Positions 1 to 11,810 are shown, counted from the stretch's first letter. The stretch is DNA of 64,000 bases from an uncultured Bacteroidales bacterium (GCA_905233345.1 CAJODQ010000011.1:40871-104870), one strand, 5' to 3'. Notes: generated by a model not told the origin, from the letters alone. Translations and numbers: made by a program.

Positions 1-330
1 GACTGGAAGACCCACAGCCAGAAGGAGCGCCCGTTTACCATCGTCAAGACCGGGCTCTCGCGCCCGCGCCCCGAACTCTACGCCCGCATCGACGCCCGTG
101 TCGACGCCATGTTGGAAGAAGGACTGGTGGAAGAGGCCCGCAGCCTCCTCCCGCACCGCGACCTGCCTGCGCTCAATACCGTGGGCTACAAAGAATTGTT
201 TGGCTATTTCGACGGACAATACGACCTGGCGGAAGCCGTCCGCCTGATCAAAAGAAACACACGCCACTACGCCAAAAAACAAATGACGTGGTGGGGCCGC
301 GATCCGGAAATCAACTGGATAACGCTGTAA
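1..330 (+). CDS. miaA: tRNA dimethylallyltransferase, C-terminal part
   Basis: Reading frame is open from base 1, so the gene is cut by the window edge; about 109 C-terminal residues remain. MiaA transfers a dimethylallyl group to A37 of tRNAs reading U-starting codons. The visible part carries the family's C-terminal signature: LYARIDARVDAM, then NTVGYKELFGYFDG, then IKRNTRHYAKKQMTWW, the last being the tRNA-contacting KNTRxYAKRQxTW block. The in-frame ATG at 109 is internal. The gene ends one base before the stop of the convergent recQ, with no terminator hairpin between them. Confidence 0.93.
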   Translation, partial: DWKTHSQKERPFTIVKTGLSRPRPELYARIDARVDAMLEEGLVEEARSLLPHRDLPALNTVGYKELFGYFDGQYDLAEAVRLIKRNTRHYAKKQMTWWGRDPEINWITL

Positions 331-331
331 A

Positions 332-2545
<2,214 letters not shown>

Positions 2546-2609
2546 ACCACTAAGTTAGGAAAAAAACCGGTAATTCCCATAGTTTCTGACAATTTTTTGG
2601 AACTTTTGT

Positions 2610-2617
2610 TATCTTTG
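2610..2617 (+). promoter_or_regulatory. -7 box TATCTTTG of the FKBP gene
   Basis: Exact match to the Bacteroidetes -7 consensus TAnnTTTG, about 37 bases before the chosen ATG. A T-rich stretch lies upstream, but no TTTG stands at the usual 17-23 base spacing. Confidence 0.7.
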
Positions 2618-2653
2618 CGGCTCCAAACTGAACACAATTCAATGATTCATAAC

Positions 2654-3379
2654 ATGAAAAAGATCTTTGCAGTCGCAGTTATCTGCGCAGTTTCCGCAAT
2701 GATGCTCGCATCTTGCGACAAGAAAACGTCTGAAGGTTCCCAGCCTTCCGGCATCTCCAAGTCCGACATCGACTCCGTGAGCTACATGATCGGTTATTCC
2801 ACCGGCATGCAGATCCAGCAGAGCAATTTCGGTCCGCTGAGCACGAACGCCATCATCAAGGGTATCATCGATGCCGGCAAGGGTGTCGAGGTCGACTATG
2901 CCGTGTTCCAGAAAGTGGTGAACGGTTTCATGGACAAACGCATGGAAGCCATTTCCGCCGAGAACATCACCCGCAGCGAGAAGATGCTCGCCGCCAATGC
3001 CAAGAAGGCTGATGTGGTGACCACCGAGTCCGGCCTGCAGTACAAGATCGTCCGCGAAGGTAACGGTGTGAAACCGACCGAGCGCGACACCGTCGAAGTC
3101 AACTACGAAGGCACGAACCTCGACGGCAAGGTGTTCGACTCCTCCTATGAGCGCGGCACCACTGTCACCTTCCCGCTCAACGGTGTGATCCGTGGCTGGA
3201 CCGAGGGTATGCAGTACGTGGGCGAAGGTGGTGAGATCATGCTCTGGATCCCCGCCGAACTCGCCTATGGCGACCGCAGCGTCAGCGCCGAAATCGGCCC
3301 GAACGAAGCTCTCACCTTCAAGGTGGAACTCGTTGCCGTGAAGCCGTACGTCGAGAAGCCGGAAACTGAAACCAAATAA
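2654..3379 (+). CDS. FKBP-type peptidyl-prolyl isomerase, lipoprotein
   Basis: Envelope peptidyl-prolyl cis-trans isomerase of the Mip/FkpA type, 241 aa. It starts MKKIFAVAVICAVSA with lipobox LASC, so it is lipid-anchored. Residues about 30-115 form the helical FKBP_N dimerisation region (SYMIGYSTGMQIQQ); about 135-230 the FKBP_C domain (VEVNYEGTNLDGKVFDSS, GVIRGWTEGMQYVGEGG, IPAELAYG). An ATG 12 bases upstream (2642) is in frame, but the Lys-rich MKK start gives the better signal peptide. The open frame runs much further upstream only as antisense of recQ. A strong hairpin follows. Confidence 0.93.
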   Translation: MKKIFAVAVICAVSAMMLASCDKKTSEGSQPSGISKSDIDSVSYMIGYSTGMQIQQSNFGPLSTNAIIKGIIDAGKGVEVDYAVFQKVVNGFMDKRMEAISAENITRSEKMLAANAKKADVVTTESGLQYKIVREGNGVKPTERDTVEVNYEGTNLDGKVFDSSYERGTTVTFPLNGVIRGWTEGMQYVGEGGEIMLWIPAELAYGDRSVSAEIGPNEALTFKVELVAVKPYVEKPETETK

Positions 3380-3400
3380 GCAGATCGCGTATAACAAAAA

Positions 3401-3426
3401 GAAAGGCGCCCCAACGGGCGCCTTTC
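3401..3426. terminator. Bidirectional terminator between FKBP gene and glnA
   Basis: Perfect 11-bp stem (GAAAGGCGCCC / GGGCGCCTTTC) with a CAAC loop. On the minus strand it is followed by a run of five T, starting two bases after the glnA stop, so it is strongest as the glnA terminator; it can serve both convergent genes. Confidence 0.9.
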
Positions 3427-3428
3427 TG

Positions 3429-4931
3429 TTATCCGCAGTAGTAGAACTTCTTCACCAGCGCGGCCATCTTCTTGGGGTCGTTGGCGGCTTCGTGGCGGAT
3501 GTTCTGGTCCTTGTAGGCCTTGAGTTTGGCGATGGTGCCGTCGATCAGGCTGGGGGAGAAGATGCCGTCCTTCTCGTAGAGGGCGCGGTTCTTCTCAAGG
3601 CAGAGGGCTGACTCGTGGCACGAGGCCGGCAGCTGCTCCAGCGAGTTGAGGAGCGCTTCGTTCTTCTTGTCGTGGATGTTGACGTCCACATAGGTCTTTT
3701 CGGCGACGTCCAGGGCATCCGGCATTTCAAAGCCGGTGCGGGCGGCGGTCACCAGGCCGGCGAGCATGTTGTAGATGTCGGCGCTGCCGTCGCCTGAACG
3801 CATTTCCACGGTCTGCTTGTCGGGCACGATGAAATCTTTCGGATCTTCCAGCGGATTGGCGAGGGCGCACATGCTATGGTCGACGCCCCAACCCAGCGGC
3901 ACGCGCACGAGCACCGAGCGGTTGCGGTCGCCCCAGCATACGCTGGTCGGGGCTTCCTGGTGCGGCACGAGGCGGAAATAGGAGGTCGGGTTGGTGTTGC
4001 CGAAGGCGGTCAGCGACGAAGCGAACTTCATGTAGCCCGCGATGGCACGGCGGGCATCGTCGGAGAGCGAACCGTCCTTGATCATCACCGAACGGTCGCC
4101 CTTCATCATCCGGGTGTGGAAATGCAGGCCGCTGCCGGCCTTGCCCGTGGTGATCTTCGGGGCGAAGGTGATGTCGAGGCCGTACTGGTAGGCGAGCGAG
4201 CGGAGGATCCACTTGGCCATCAGCAGCTGGTCGGCCGCTGACTCCACGGGATTGACCAGGAATTCGATCTCGTTCTGTTCATAGATCTTGCCGTCGAGGG
4301 TGAAGTTGCCCACCTCGCAGTGTCCGTATTTGATCTGGCCGCCGACCTCGGCGATGCAGCGAATGGCATCGGCGCGGAAGGCCTCGAACTTTGCGAATGG
4401 CGTGGACTCGTGGTAGCCGTGCTGGTCTTCAGCGGGGAACATCTCGTCGTCGTTGTCCACGATGTAGAATTCCAGTTCGCCCATGGCCTCGAAGGTATAG
4501 CCGGTACGCTCCTGAAAAGCCTTGTGGGCTTTGCGGAGGGTGAATTCCGGCGCGCTCTCGAGCGGCTCGCCGTCCTTGGTGAAATAGCTGCAGAGGAAGC
4601 CTACGGTGGGAATCTCCTGGAACGGATCGACGTAGGCCGTGCTGAAACGCGGGATCACATAGAGGTCGCTGCTGTCGGCGGCGATGTAGGGGAAGAGGCT
4701 GGAGCCGTCCACGCGTTCGCCGTAGGAGAGAATCGTATCGAGGTACTGGCGGTTGGTTACCGGGAAGTTGAGGGTCTTGAGCCGGCCGTCAGCCGCCACG
4801 TAGCGGAAGTTGACGATGCGGACCCCATTGTGGACGATGAACTCTTCCAGGTCTTTTTTGGTGAAGTCTTTCGGTTCCTTTCCGAAGGCTTCTACCAGTG
4901 GATTGATGTTATATTCGCAGAAATTATGCAT
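3429..4931 (-). CDS. glnA: Glutamine synthetase (type I-like)
   Basis: Makes glutamine from glutamate, ammonia and ATP; 500 aa, near the length of GS type I and far shorter than the 700-aa GSIII also common in Bacteroidetes. Family marks: YGERVDGSSL near residue 95, metal-binding MGELEFYIVD near 157, GKAGSGLHFH near 265, NPTSYFRLVPHQEAP near 320 (substrate and ATP contacts) and RNRSVLVRVP near 345. No adenylylation tyrosine motif is obvious. Monocistronic, with its own promoter, inverted repeat and terminator. Some GSI-like proteins are gamma-glutamylpolyamine synthetases, which cannot be excluded. Confidence 0.9.
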   Translation of the reverse strand: MHNFCEYNINPLVEAFGKEPKDFTKKDLEEFIVHNGVRIVNFRYVAADGRLKTLNFPVTNRQYLDTILSYGERVDGSSLFPYIAADSSDLYVIPRFSTAYVDPFQEIPTVGFLCSYFTKDGEPLESAPEFTLRKAHKAFQERTGYTFEAMGELEFYIVDNDDEMFPAEDQHGYHESTPFAKFEAFRADAIRCIAEVGGQIKYGHCEVGNFTLDGKIYEQNEIEFLVNPVESAADQLLMAKWILRSLAYQYGLDITFAPKITTGKAGSGLHFHTRMMKGDRSVMIKDGSLSDDARRAIAGYMKFASSLTAFGNTNPTSYFRLVPHQEAPTSVCWGDRNRSVLVRVPLGWGVDHSMCALANPLEDPKDFIVPDKQTVEMRSGDGSADIYNMLAGLVTAARTGFEMPDALDVAEKTYVDVNIHDKKNEALLNSLEQLPASCHESALCLEKNRALYEKDGIFSPSLIDGTIAKLKAYKDQNIRHEAANDPKKMAALVKKFYYCG

Positions 4932-4943
4932 GATTGCTTATGA

Positions 4944-4968
4944 TTTGTAGCTTATTTCTACAAAGGTA
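4944..4968 (-). promoter_or_regulatory. glnA promoter -7 box with overlapping inverted repeat
   Basis: Minus-strand TACCTTTG (4961-4968) matches the TAnnTTTG consensus, about 30 bases before the glnA ATG. A perfect 7-bp inverted repeat TTTGTAG-N7-CTACAAA (4944-4964) overlaps the box and the expected start site. It could be an operator or a 5' leader hairpin. Confidence 0.6.
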
Positions 4969-4989
4969 AGTGAAAAAAACGAAAATTCG

Positions 4990-4997
4990 TATCTTTG
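4990..4997 (+). promoter_or_regulatory. -7 box TATCTTTG of the ABC exporter gene
   Basis: Exact TAnnTTTG match. Its distance to ATG 5000 is only two bases, which favours the next in-frame ATG at 5015 as the start. Confidence 0.65.
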
Positions 4998-5014
4998 CGA
5001 TGCAAGCCAACGCC

Positions 5015-6835
5015 ATGAATTCCTTCCGACGCGTACTTTCCTATGCGCAGCCCCTGCGCCGCTACTGGCCCGGTTATCTGCTGCTCTCCATCCTGTCCGT
5101 GATCTTCGGTGTGGTGAACTACGGCTTGCTGGGCCCGCTGCTCACCGTGCTGTTCGACAACGCGGCTGCCGCTGAAGCCTGCCCGCGTCCCGCATTCTCG
5201 CTGACGATCTCGTTTTTCACGGATTGGTTCCGCTGGCTGCTGTCGTCCATCATCCGGGACGGCGGTGTGATCCGGGGCCTGCTCTTCGTCTGCGGCGCCA
5301 TCATCCTGAGCTGCCTGCTGGCCAATGTCTGCCGCTACCTGTCGCAACGCATCGTGGTGCGGCTGGAGACCCGCATGATGAAGAACATCCGGCGCGACCT
5401 CTTCGCGAAGATCGCTTCGCTGCCGGTGGGCTGGTTCAACGAGCGCCGCAAGGGCGACGTGCTCTCCAGTATCTCGAACGACGTGGCGGAGGTGCAGAAC
5501 ACCGTGGCGGGCAGTTTTCACGTGTTTTTCCGCGAGCCGCTGCTGGTGCTGGGCTTTCTGGCCATGCTGTTCTACATGTCCCCGCGCCTGACGCTCGTGT
5601 CGCTGGTGGCCCTGCCCATATCCGCTTTCCTGGTGACGCGATTGACCCATGCGCTGCGTGCCGGCTCCGTGGAGACGCAAAGCCTTATGGGACGCATCGT
5701 GAGTCACTTTGAAGAGGCCATCTCCGGATCGCGCATCATCAAGGCTTTTTCGGCCCGCGACTACGTGGAGCGCGCTTTCGATCGGGACAACGAGCAGCAC
5801 CGCAAGGTCACCCTGCGTGTGCGCAACCGCCAGGAGCTGGCATCCCCCGTGTCGGAGTTCCTGGGCATCAGCATCGCTGCCACCGTGCTTTTCTACGGGG
5901 GCTGGCTCAATTATCAGGGCAACCTGGGCATGACCTGGCAGCAGTTCATCGTCTACATCATGTTCTACTGGAAGGTGCTGGAACCGGGCAAGGCCCTCTC
6001 CAAGTCGTACGCAGCCCTGCAGAAAGGCCTGGTGTCGGCCGAACGCATCTTCGGCATCCTCGACGCGCCTGCCGGCATCGTGGACGGCAAGCGGCCCGTG
6101 CCCGAATTCAAGGAAGAAGTCCGCTTCGACCATGTGACCTTCGCCTATGAAGGGGAGCCGGTGCTGTGCGACGTCAGCCTGACGATCCCCAAGGGCAAAA
6201 TGGTGGCCATCGTGGGGCCTTCGGGCGCCGGCAAATCCACCCTGGCCGACCTGTTGCCCCGCTTTTACGACGTGCAGGAAGGCGCCGTCCGCATCGACGG
6301 CACCGATATCCGCGAACTTCGGATCGACGAGCTGGTGGCCCTGATGGGCATCGTGCCCCAGGAGACCATGCTCTTCAACGATACGGTCTACAACAATATT
6401 GCCTTTGGCCGCGAAGACGTGAGCCCGGAAGCCGTGCGGGAAGCTGCCCGCATCGCCCATGCCGACGGATTCATCGAACAGCTGCCACAGGGCTACGACA
6501 CGCCCGTGGGCGACCGCGGCGCCAAGCTCTCGGGCGGCCAGCGGCAGCGCATCGCCATCGCGCGCGCCGTGCTCAAGAACCCGCCCATCCTGATTCTCGA
6601 CGAGGCCACGTCGGCCCTCGACACGGAAAGTGAGCGCCTGGTGCAGGAAGCCCTCGATCGCCTGATGGGAGGACGCACCGCCCTGGTCATCGCGCACCGC
6701 CTGTCCACCATCCGCCACGCCGACCGGATCTATGTGGTGCAGGACGGCCGCGTCGTCGAAGCGGGAAATCACGAAGAATTGGTTGCAAATAACGGTCTTT
6801 ATTCCCATCTTTGCAGTTTGCAGGCATTTTCATAA
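5015..6835 (+). CDS. MsbA-like ABC exporter (membrane plus ATPase)
   Basis: Half-size ABC exporter, 606 aa from ATG 5015. Residues about 1-320 form the six-helix ABC membrane domain, with a periplasmic stretch near 55-75 and the coupling-helix region [11 protein letters not shown]; about 340-606 the nucleotide-binding domain with Walker [10 protein letters not shown] (about 401), signature [10 protein letters not shown] (about 505), Walker B ILILDEAT and the switch His in VIAHRLST. This layout is shared by MsbA lipid A-core flippases, for which it is the best candidate, but substrate cannot be read from sequence. In-frame ATGs at 4970 and 5000 lie upstream of or in the promoter box. Confidence 0.88.
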   Translation: MNSFRRVLSYAQPLRRYWPGYLLLSILSVIFGVVNYGLLGPLLTVLFDNAAAAEACPRPAFSLTISFFTDWFRWLLSSIIRDGGVIRGLLFVCGAIILSCLLANVCRYLSQRIVVRLETRMMKNIRRDLFAKIASLPVGWFNERRKGDVLSSISNDVAEVQNTVAGSFHVFFREPLLVLGFLAMLFYMSPRLTLVSLVALPISAFLVTRLTHALRAGSVETQSLMGRIVSHFEEAISGSRIIKAFSARDYVERAFDRDNEQHRKVTLRVRNRQELASPVSEFLGISIAATVLFYGGWLNYQGNLGMTWQQFIVYIMFYWKVLEPGKALSKSYAALQKGLVSAERIFGILDAPAGIVDGKRPVPEFKEEVRFDHVTFAYEGEPVLCDVSLTIPKGKMVAIVGPSGAGKSTLADLLPRFYDVQEGAVRIDGTDIRELRIDELVALMGIVPQETMLFNDTVYNNIAFGREDVSPEAVREAARIAHADGFIEQLPQGYDTPVGDRGAKLSGGQRQRIAIARAVLKNPPILILDEATSALDTESERLVQEALDRLMGGRTALVIAHRLSTIRHADRIYVVQDGRVVEAGNHEELVANNGLYSHLCSLQAFS

Positions 6836-6844
6836 CATTCAGCT

Positions 6845-8524
6845 ATGGCAAAGAAACCCTCCCGGAAACGCTCCCTCAATGTCCTCTTTGAAGAATCTTT
6901 CAAGAAGAACTGGGACCGTCCCGCTCTTTCGAATTACAATCAGAACACCCTTTATTATAAAGATGTAGCCCATAAGATTGCGGAGCTGCATATTTTCTTC
7001 GAGGCATGCGGCATCAAGCCGGGCGACCGAATCGCCCTGTGCTCGAAGAACCAGGCCAACTGGGGCGTGGCCTATCTGGCCATCATGACCTACGGGGCCG
7101 TGGTGGTGCCCATCCTCCATGAATTCCAGCCCGCCAACCTGGCGCACCTGGTGACCCATTCCGAAGCCCGCATTTTCTTTGTGGGCGATGCCATCTGGCA
7201 GAATATGGCCGAGATGGAGCTGCCCGGCGTGGAAGTGATCGTCACGCTGAGCGACTTCAAGGTGGTCAAGAGCCTCAATCCCGCCGCACCCGCCGCCATG
7301 GAGGCGATGGAAGCCCGGATGAAGGAGCGCTATCCCGCCGGCTTCAAGCCGGAAAACATCCACTACCATGTGGACATGCCCGACCAGTTGGCGCTCATCA
7401 GCTATACCTCCGGCACCTCCGGCTTCTCGAAGGGCGTGATGATACCGTACAGGGCCCTGCTCTCGAACGTGCAGTTCGCCCACGAGGCAGAGCCGCACAT
7501 GGACTGCAACTCCCGCATGGTCTCCATGCTGCCTTCGGCCCACATGTACGGCATGATCTTCGAGTTCCTGTTCGAGATGACGCTCGGCGCCCATGTCTTC
7601 TTCCTGACGCGCCTCCCCAGTCCGAAAGTGATTCTCGATGCCATGAGCTCGGTCAAGCCCGATACCATCATCGCCGTCCCGCTGGTCATTGAGAAAGTAT
7701 ACAAGAGCATGCTGCTGCCGTTCATCAGCAAGAAACGCATCAAGCTGATGCTCAACCTTCCGGTCATCGACAAGGTGGTGAAGAACAAAGTCCGTGACAG
7801 CCTCATCCAGGCCTTCGGCGGCAAGTTCGGCGAAGTGATCATTGGCGGCGCCCCGTTCAACCGCGAGGCGGAAGCCTTCTTCAAACGCATCAATTTCCCC
7901 TTCACCATCGGCTACGGCATGACGGAGTGCGCGCCCATCATCACCTACGTCCACTGGGACAAGACCAAGCTCTATTCCTGCGGCAAGGCGGCGCCCCGCA
8001 TGCGCATCAAGATCGATTCCGACGACCCGAAAAAGATTCCCGGCGAAGTGCTGGTCAAAGGCGAAAACGTGTTCCTGGGCTACTACAAGAACGAAATGGC
8101 GACCAAGGAAGCTTTCGTGGACGGCTGGTTCCGCACCGGTGACATGGGTGTCATTGACGGTGACGGCTACCTTTACCTGCGCGGCCGCTGCAAGAGCATG
8201 ATCCTCGGTCCTTCGGGCCAGAACATCTATCCCGAGGAGATCGAAAGTATCCTGAACAACCTGCCCTACGTGGTGGAATCGCTCGTGATTGAGGACAACT
8301 TCAAGCTTGTGGCGCTGATCTACCCGGACTTCGAACAGGCCCAGGAAGACGGTCTCGACCGTGAACAGCTGGAAGAGAAACTCGCCGAGGACATGGAGCT
8401 GGCCAACCTGGAGCTCGACCAGTACTGCAAGCTGAGCCGGGTGGAGATCGTGGACCAGGAATTCGAAAAGACCCCGAAGCGCAGCATCAAGCGCTACCTG
8501 TATCAAAGAGGAAGCAACGCATAA
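6845..8524 (+). CDS. AMP-forming long-chain acyl-CoA synthetase family
   Basis: ANL-superfamily enzyme, 559 aa, activating a carboxylate (probably a long-chain fatty acid) as acyl-AMP, then the CoA thioester. Seen: phosphate loop SYTSGTSGFSKG near residue 186, GYGMTECAP near 358, GDMGVIDGDGYLYLRGR near 435, and the hinge and C-terminal part GPSGQNIYPEEIE with the catalytic lysine region KTPKRSIKRYLY at the end. It starts nine bases after the ABC exporter gene and its stop is directly followed by the dCMP deaminase ATG, so it sits in an operon. The fatty-acid chain length is inference. Confidence 0.9.
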   Translation: MAKKPSRKRSLNVLFEESFKKNWDRPALSNYNQNTLYYKDVAHKIAELHIFFEACGIKPGDRIALCSKNQANWGVAYLAIMTYGAVVVPILHEFQPANLAHLVTHSEARIFFVGDAIWQNMAEMELPGVEVIVTLSDFKVVKSLNPAAPAAMEAMEARMKERYPAGFKPENIHYHVDMPDQLALISYTSGTSGFSKGVMIPYRALLSNVQFAHEAEPHMDCNSRMVSMLPSAHMYGMIFEFLFEMTLGAHVFFLTRLPSPKVILDAMSSVKPDTIIAVPLVIEKVYKSMLLPFISKKRIKLMLNLPVIDKVVKNKVRDSLIQAFGGKFGEVIIGGAPFNREAEAFFKRINFPFTIGYGMTECAPIITYVHWDKTKLYSCGKAAPRMRIKIDSDDPKKIPGEVLVKGENVFLGYYKNEMATKEAFVDGWFRTGDMGVIDGDGYLYLRGRCKSMILGPSGQNIYPEEIESILNNLPYVVESLVIEDNFKLVALIYPDFEQAQEDGLDREQLEEKLAEDMELANLELDQYCKLSRVEIVDQEFEKTPKRSIKRYLYQRGSNA

Positions 8525-8950
8525 ATGGAAGACAAGAAGAGAAAGTTCGACCGCCGCTATCTGGAGATGGCGGCCATCTGGGCGAAAAATTCCTATTGTA
8601 CCCGCCGTCAGGTCGGCGCCATCCTGGTCAAGGACCGGATGATCATTTCGGATGGCTATAACGGCACGCCCTCGGGTTTCGAGAATGTGTGCGAAGACGA
8701 GAACGGGGTGACCAAGCCCTACGTCCTGCACGCAGAAGCCAACGCCATCACAAAGGTGGCCAAGAGCCACAACAGCAGCGAGGGCGCGACGCTCTACATC
8801 ACGGATTCTCCGTGCATGGAGTGCGCGAAGCTGATCATCCAGTCGGGGATCCGCCGGGTGGTCTATGCCCGGGAATACCGGATCGTCGACGGGGTGGACT
8901 TGTTGCGCCGCGTCGGCATCGAAGTGGAAAAAATCGAAGTGGAGATCTAA
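8525..8950 (+). CDS. dCMP deaminase
   Basis: Zinc deaminase that turns dCMP into dUMP for thymidylate synthesis (ComEB/DCTD family), 141 aa. The zinc site is visible: HAEANAI (His and catalytic Glu, about residue 69) and PCMECAKLI (two Cys, about 98). It begins directly after the stop of the acyl-CoA synthetase gene and ends three bases before the S41 protease gene, so all three are probably co-transcribed. The metabolic link between them is not clear; this looks like a housekeeping operon of mixed functions. Confidence 0.93.
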   Translation: MEDKKRKFDRRYLEMAAIWAKNSYCTRRQVGAILVKDRMIISDGYNGTPSGFENVCEDENGVTKPYVLHAEANAITKVAKSHNSSEGATLYITDSPCMECAKLIIQSGIRRVVYAREYRIVDGVDLLRRVGIEVEKIEVEI

Positions 8951-8953
8951 GTT

Positions 8954-10543
8954 ATGGAGCCTTCCAATCAGAAGCGGTGGACCACCATCGGCTGGTGCGT
9001 GGTCATTGTGCTGTTGCTCCTTACCCTGGGGCAGCTGTGGTTCGGCGGAAAAAAGAAGAAGACGGTCACCATCCCCGACGGCGACTGGGCCAAGCTGATG
9101 CTGGTCCTCGAGTCGGTGGGACGCGACTATGTGGATGAAATCGACCAGAAAGCGGTGACGGAAGAGATCCTGCCGGGCATCATGGCCCAGCTCGATCCGC
9201 ACTCTGTGTACCTGCCGCCCGTGGAGCTGCAGGAGGCCGAGGAAGACCTCCAGGGCGGCTTCGACGGCATCGGCATCCAGTTCTCCGTACCCAACGATAC
9301 GGCGGTGGTCTCGCAGGTGATTCCGGGCGGCCCTTCCGAAAAGGCGGGACTGCTCTCGGGCGACCGCATCCTGCAGGTGGACGATCGCGTGATTGCGGGC
9401 AACCATACGCCGCAGGACTCGATGGTGCGCCTGATGAAGGGCAAGCGCGGCACGAAAGTGGACATTCATGTCAAGCGCGAAGGGGTGGCGGAGCCCCTGG
9501 TGTTCCCCATCGTTCGCGACATGATTCCGGTCAACAGCGTGGACGTGGCCTACATGCTCAACGATACCACCGGCTATATCAAGCTGTCCAAGTTTGCCCG
9601 CACCACCTATCTGGAGTTCCTGAAGGCGGCGCTGTCGCTGCGGGAGCAGGGGATGCGGCGCTTGATCTTCGACCTGCGCGACAATACGGGCGGCTACCTC
9701 GACCAGGCGCTGATGCTCTGCAATGAGTTCCTGGAGAAAGGTGACCTGATCGTGTACATGGAAGGCCGCAACCGGCCGCGTCAGGACGTGTATGCCGACG
9801 GCCGCGGCAGTTGCCGTGACATCGAACTGGCGGTGCTGATCAACGAAGGTTCTGCCTCCTCGAGCGAGATTTTTGCCGGGGCCATGCAGGACAACGACCG
9901 GGCGACCCTCTACGGTCTGCGCTCCTTCGGCAAGGGTCTGGTGCAGGAACCGCTCTTCTTCAGCGACGGATCGGGCATCCGCCTGACGGTGGCCCGTTAT
10001 CATACGCCTTCGGGTCGCTGCATCCAGAAGCCGTATGGCGAAGGTTACGGTTATGATATCTACGAGCGCTATCTCCACGGTGAGATGACCAGCGTCGACA
10101 GCATCAAGGTCAATGATTCGCTCCGGTTCGAGACCAAGGCCGGACGCACGGTCTATGGCGGCGGCGGCATCATTCCCGATGTCTTCGTGCCGATCGACAC
10201 CTCCCGGTATACGGAATTTCTGGGCGCCTGCAACCGCCAGAGCCTACAGGCCAAATACGCCAACCTGGTCGCTGACCGCAACCGGCCCCGGCTGCGCGAG
10301 ATCCACGACCTGCCTACGCTCAACCGTTTCCTCGACGGCCTGAACCTGAAGGAAGGCTTCATCGCCTACGCGAAAGAACGGGGTGTCGTGCCTACGGCGG
10401 AAGACTGGGCCATCTCGGGCGAGTTGATTCTGGTGCAGCTCCGCGCGCTCATCGGCCGCAACACGCCGATGAACGATGCTGCGTTCTATCCCATCTATCT
10501 GTCTACCGACAATGTATTGGAAGCGGCGCTGAAAAACGGATAA
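8954..10543 (+). CDS. C-terminal processing protease (S41, CtpA-like)
   Basis: Membrane-anchored serine protease of the periplasm, 529 aa. Residues about 11-30 are an uncleaved signal anchor (WCVVIVLLLLTLGQLW). A PDZ domain follows at about 95-170 (GIGIQFSVPN, IPGGPSEKAGLLSGDRI), then the S41 catalytic domain with DLRDNTGGYLDQA, the serine signature GSASSSE (299-305) and the general-base lysine in SFGKGLVQ (Lys327). The C-terminal 130 residues resemble those of Bacteroidetes CtpA proteins. The start is the first ATG, three bases after the deaminase gene. Confidence 0.93.
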   Translation: MEPSNQKRWTTIGWCVVIVLLLLTLGQLWFGGKKKKTVTIPDGDWAKLMLVLESVGRDYVDEIDQKAVTEEILPGIMAQLDPHSVYLPPVELQEAEEDLQGGFDGIGIQFSVPNDTAVVSQVIPGGPSEKAGLLSGDRILQVDDRVIAGNHTPQDSMVRLMKGKRGTKVDIHVKREGVAEPLVFPIVRDMIPVNSVDVAYMLNDTTGYIKLSKFARTTYLEFLKAALSLREQGMRRLIFDLRDNTGGYLDQALMLCNEFLEKGDLIVYMEGRNRPRQDVYADGRGSCRDIELAVLINEGSASSSEIFAGAMQDNDRATLYGLRSFGKGLVQEPLFFSDGSGIRLTVARYHTPSGRCIQKPYGEGYGYDIYERYLHGEMTSVDSIKVNDSLRFETKAGRTVYGGGGIIPDVFVPIDTSRYTEFLGACNRQSLQAKYANLVADRNRPRLREIHDLPTLNRFLDGLNLKEGFIAYAKERGVVPTAEDWAISGELILVQLRALIGRNTPMNDAAFYPIYLSTDNVLEAALKNG

Positions 10544-10603
10544 TCTGAAACTTTTTTGGATTTTATCCGTATAAATATTGTTTTCGCGTCTAAAATCTAA
10601 AAA

Positions 10604-11653
10604 ATGAAACTGTCTCAATTCGGTTTTGACCTTCCGCAGGAACTGATCGCCAAGTATCCTTCCCCGGAACGGGACGAGTGCCGCCTGATGGTGGTGCACA
10701 AGGATACGGGTGACATTGAGCACCGGATTTTCAAGGATATCATCGAATACGCTGCGCCGCACGATCTCTTCGTGTTCAACGACGCCAAGGTTTTCCCGGC
10801 CCGCATGAGCGGCAACAAGGAGAAGACGGGCGCCGAGATCGACGTCTTCCTGCTGCGCGAACTCAACCGGGACCAGCGTCTCTGGGATGTGCTGGTCGAT
10901 CCGGCCCGCAAGATCCGTATCGGCAACAAATTGTATTTCGGTGAGAATGACAGCCTTGTGGCCGAGGTCATCGACAATACGACTTCCCGCGGCCGCACGC
11001 TGCGTTTCCTCTTCGACGGCACCTACGAGGAGTTTCGCCAGACGCTCTATCAGATGGGCTCGCTGCCGGTTCCCAAGTGGATTCGTCCGCATGCGGAAGA
11101 GATTGACAAAGAGCGTTTCCAGACGATCTTCGCCTCGAAGGAGGGCGCCGTGGCCTGTCCGGCCGCCGGCCTGCATTTCAGCAAGATTCTCTTCAAGAAG
11201 ATGGAAATCAACGACATCGACCGTGCTTTCCTGACGCTGTACATGGGTAACGCGCACTTCCATAACGTGGATGTGGAGGACCTCTCGAAGCACAAGATGG
11301 ATTCGGAGCAGTATTCCATCTCCGAAGAGACGGCTTCGGCGGTCAACAGTTGCAAGGCCCGTGGCAACAAGGTCTTCGCTGTAGGCATCACGGTGGTCCG
11401 CGCCCTCGAGACCTATGTGACGACCAAGAAAGAGATCCGGGCTTTCGACGGATGGACCAACAAGTTCATCTTCCCGCCGTACCAGTTCTCGATCCCCGAC
11501 GCGATGGTTACCAACTTCCATCTGCCGTACAGCACGATGCTGATGAACGCCGCCGCTTTCGGCGGTTTCAACCACGTGATGAACGCCTACAAAGTCGCCA
11601 TCGACGAAAAATACCAGTTCGGCACCTACGGCGACGCCATGCTTATTATCTAA
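10604..11653 (+). CDS. queA: tRNA preQ1-34 ribosyltransferase-isomerase QueA
   Basis: Adds the ribosyl part of S-adenosylmethionine to preQ1 at position 34 of tRNA, giving epoxyqueuosine; 349 aa, standard length. Family marks: start MKLSQFGFDLPQELIAKYP, FNDAKVFPARMSG near residue 55, GAEIDVFLLREL near 78, CPAAGLHFS near 185 and TNFHLPYSTMLMNAAAFGG near 305. A 60-base AT-rich gap separates it from the S41 protease gene; I see no exact TAnnTTTG box in it. It ends at a clear terminator. Confidence 0.97.
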   Translation: MKLSQFGFDLPQELIAKYPSPERDECRLMVVHKDTGDIEHRIFKDIIEYAAPHDLFVFNDAKVFPARMSGNKEKTGAEIDVFLLRELNRDQRLWDVLVDPARKIRIGNKLYFGENDSLVAEVIDNTTSRGRTLRFLFDGTYEEFRQTLYQMGSLPVPKWIRPHAEEIDKERFQTIFASKEGAVACPAAGLHFSKILFKKMEINDIDRAFLTLYMGNAHFHNVDVEDLSKHKMDSEQYSISEETASAVNSCKARGNKVFAVGITVVRALETYVTTKKEIRAFDGWTNKFIFPPYQFSIPDAMVTNFHLPYSTMLMNAAAFGGFNHVMNAYKVAIDEKYQFGTYGDAMLII

Positions 11654-11679
11654 GTATTGAACGATAAGTACAAAACCTA

Positions 11680-11705
11680 ATGCCCGGTAACCCCGGGCAT
11701 TTTTT
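11680..11705 (+). terminator. Rho-independent terminator of queA
   Basis: Perfect 8-bp stem ATGCCCGG / CCGGGCAT with loop TAACC, followed by a run of T. It ends the + strand run from the ABC exporter to queA. Confidence 0.92.
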
Positions 11706-11810
11706 GTCTATTTACCGATGAATCGCGTAGCTTGCGCTTGGGCGCTCTGGGTATTGCCTTTACTCCCTTTGGTCGTGCTCTCGCCTTCGGCTCGGGTCGG
11801 ACCGACGCTT

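Noticed and set aside
4958..6808. A 616-codon minus-strand open frame opposite the ABC exporter
   Set aside because: Shadow frame; the + strand holds every Walker and signature motif in order.
6839..10078. A 1079-codon open frame on the minus strand opposite the acyl-CoA synthetase, deaminase and S41 protease genes
   Set aside because: It is antisense of three clear genes, is rich in His, Asp and Val as expected from reversed GC-rich codons, and has no recognisable domain.
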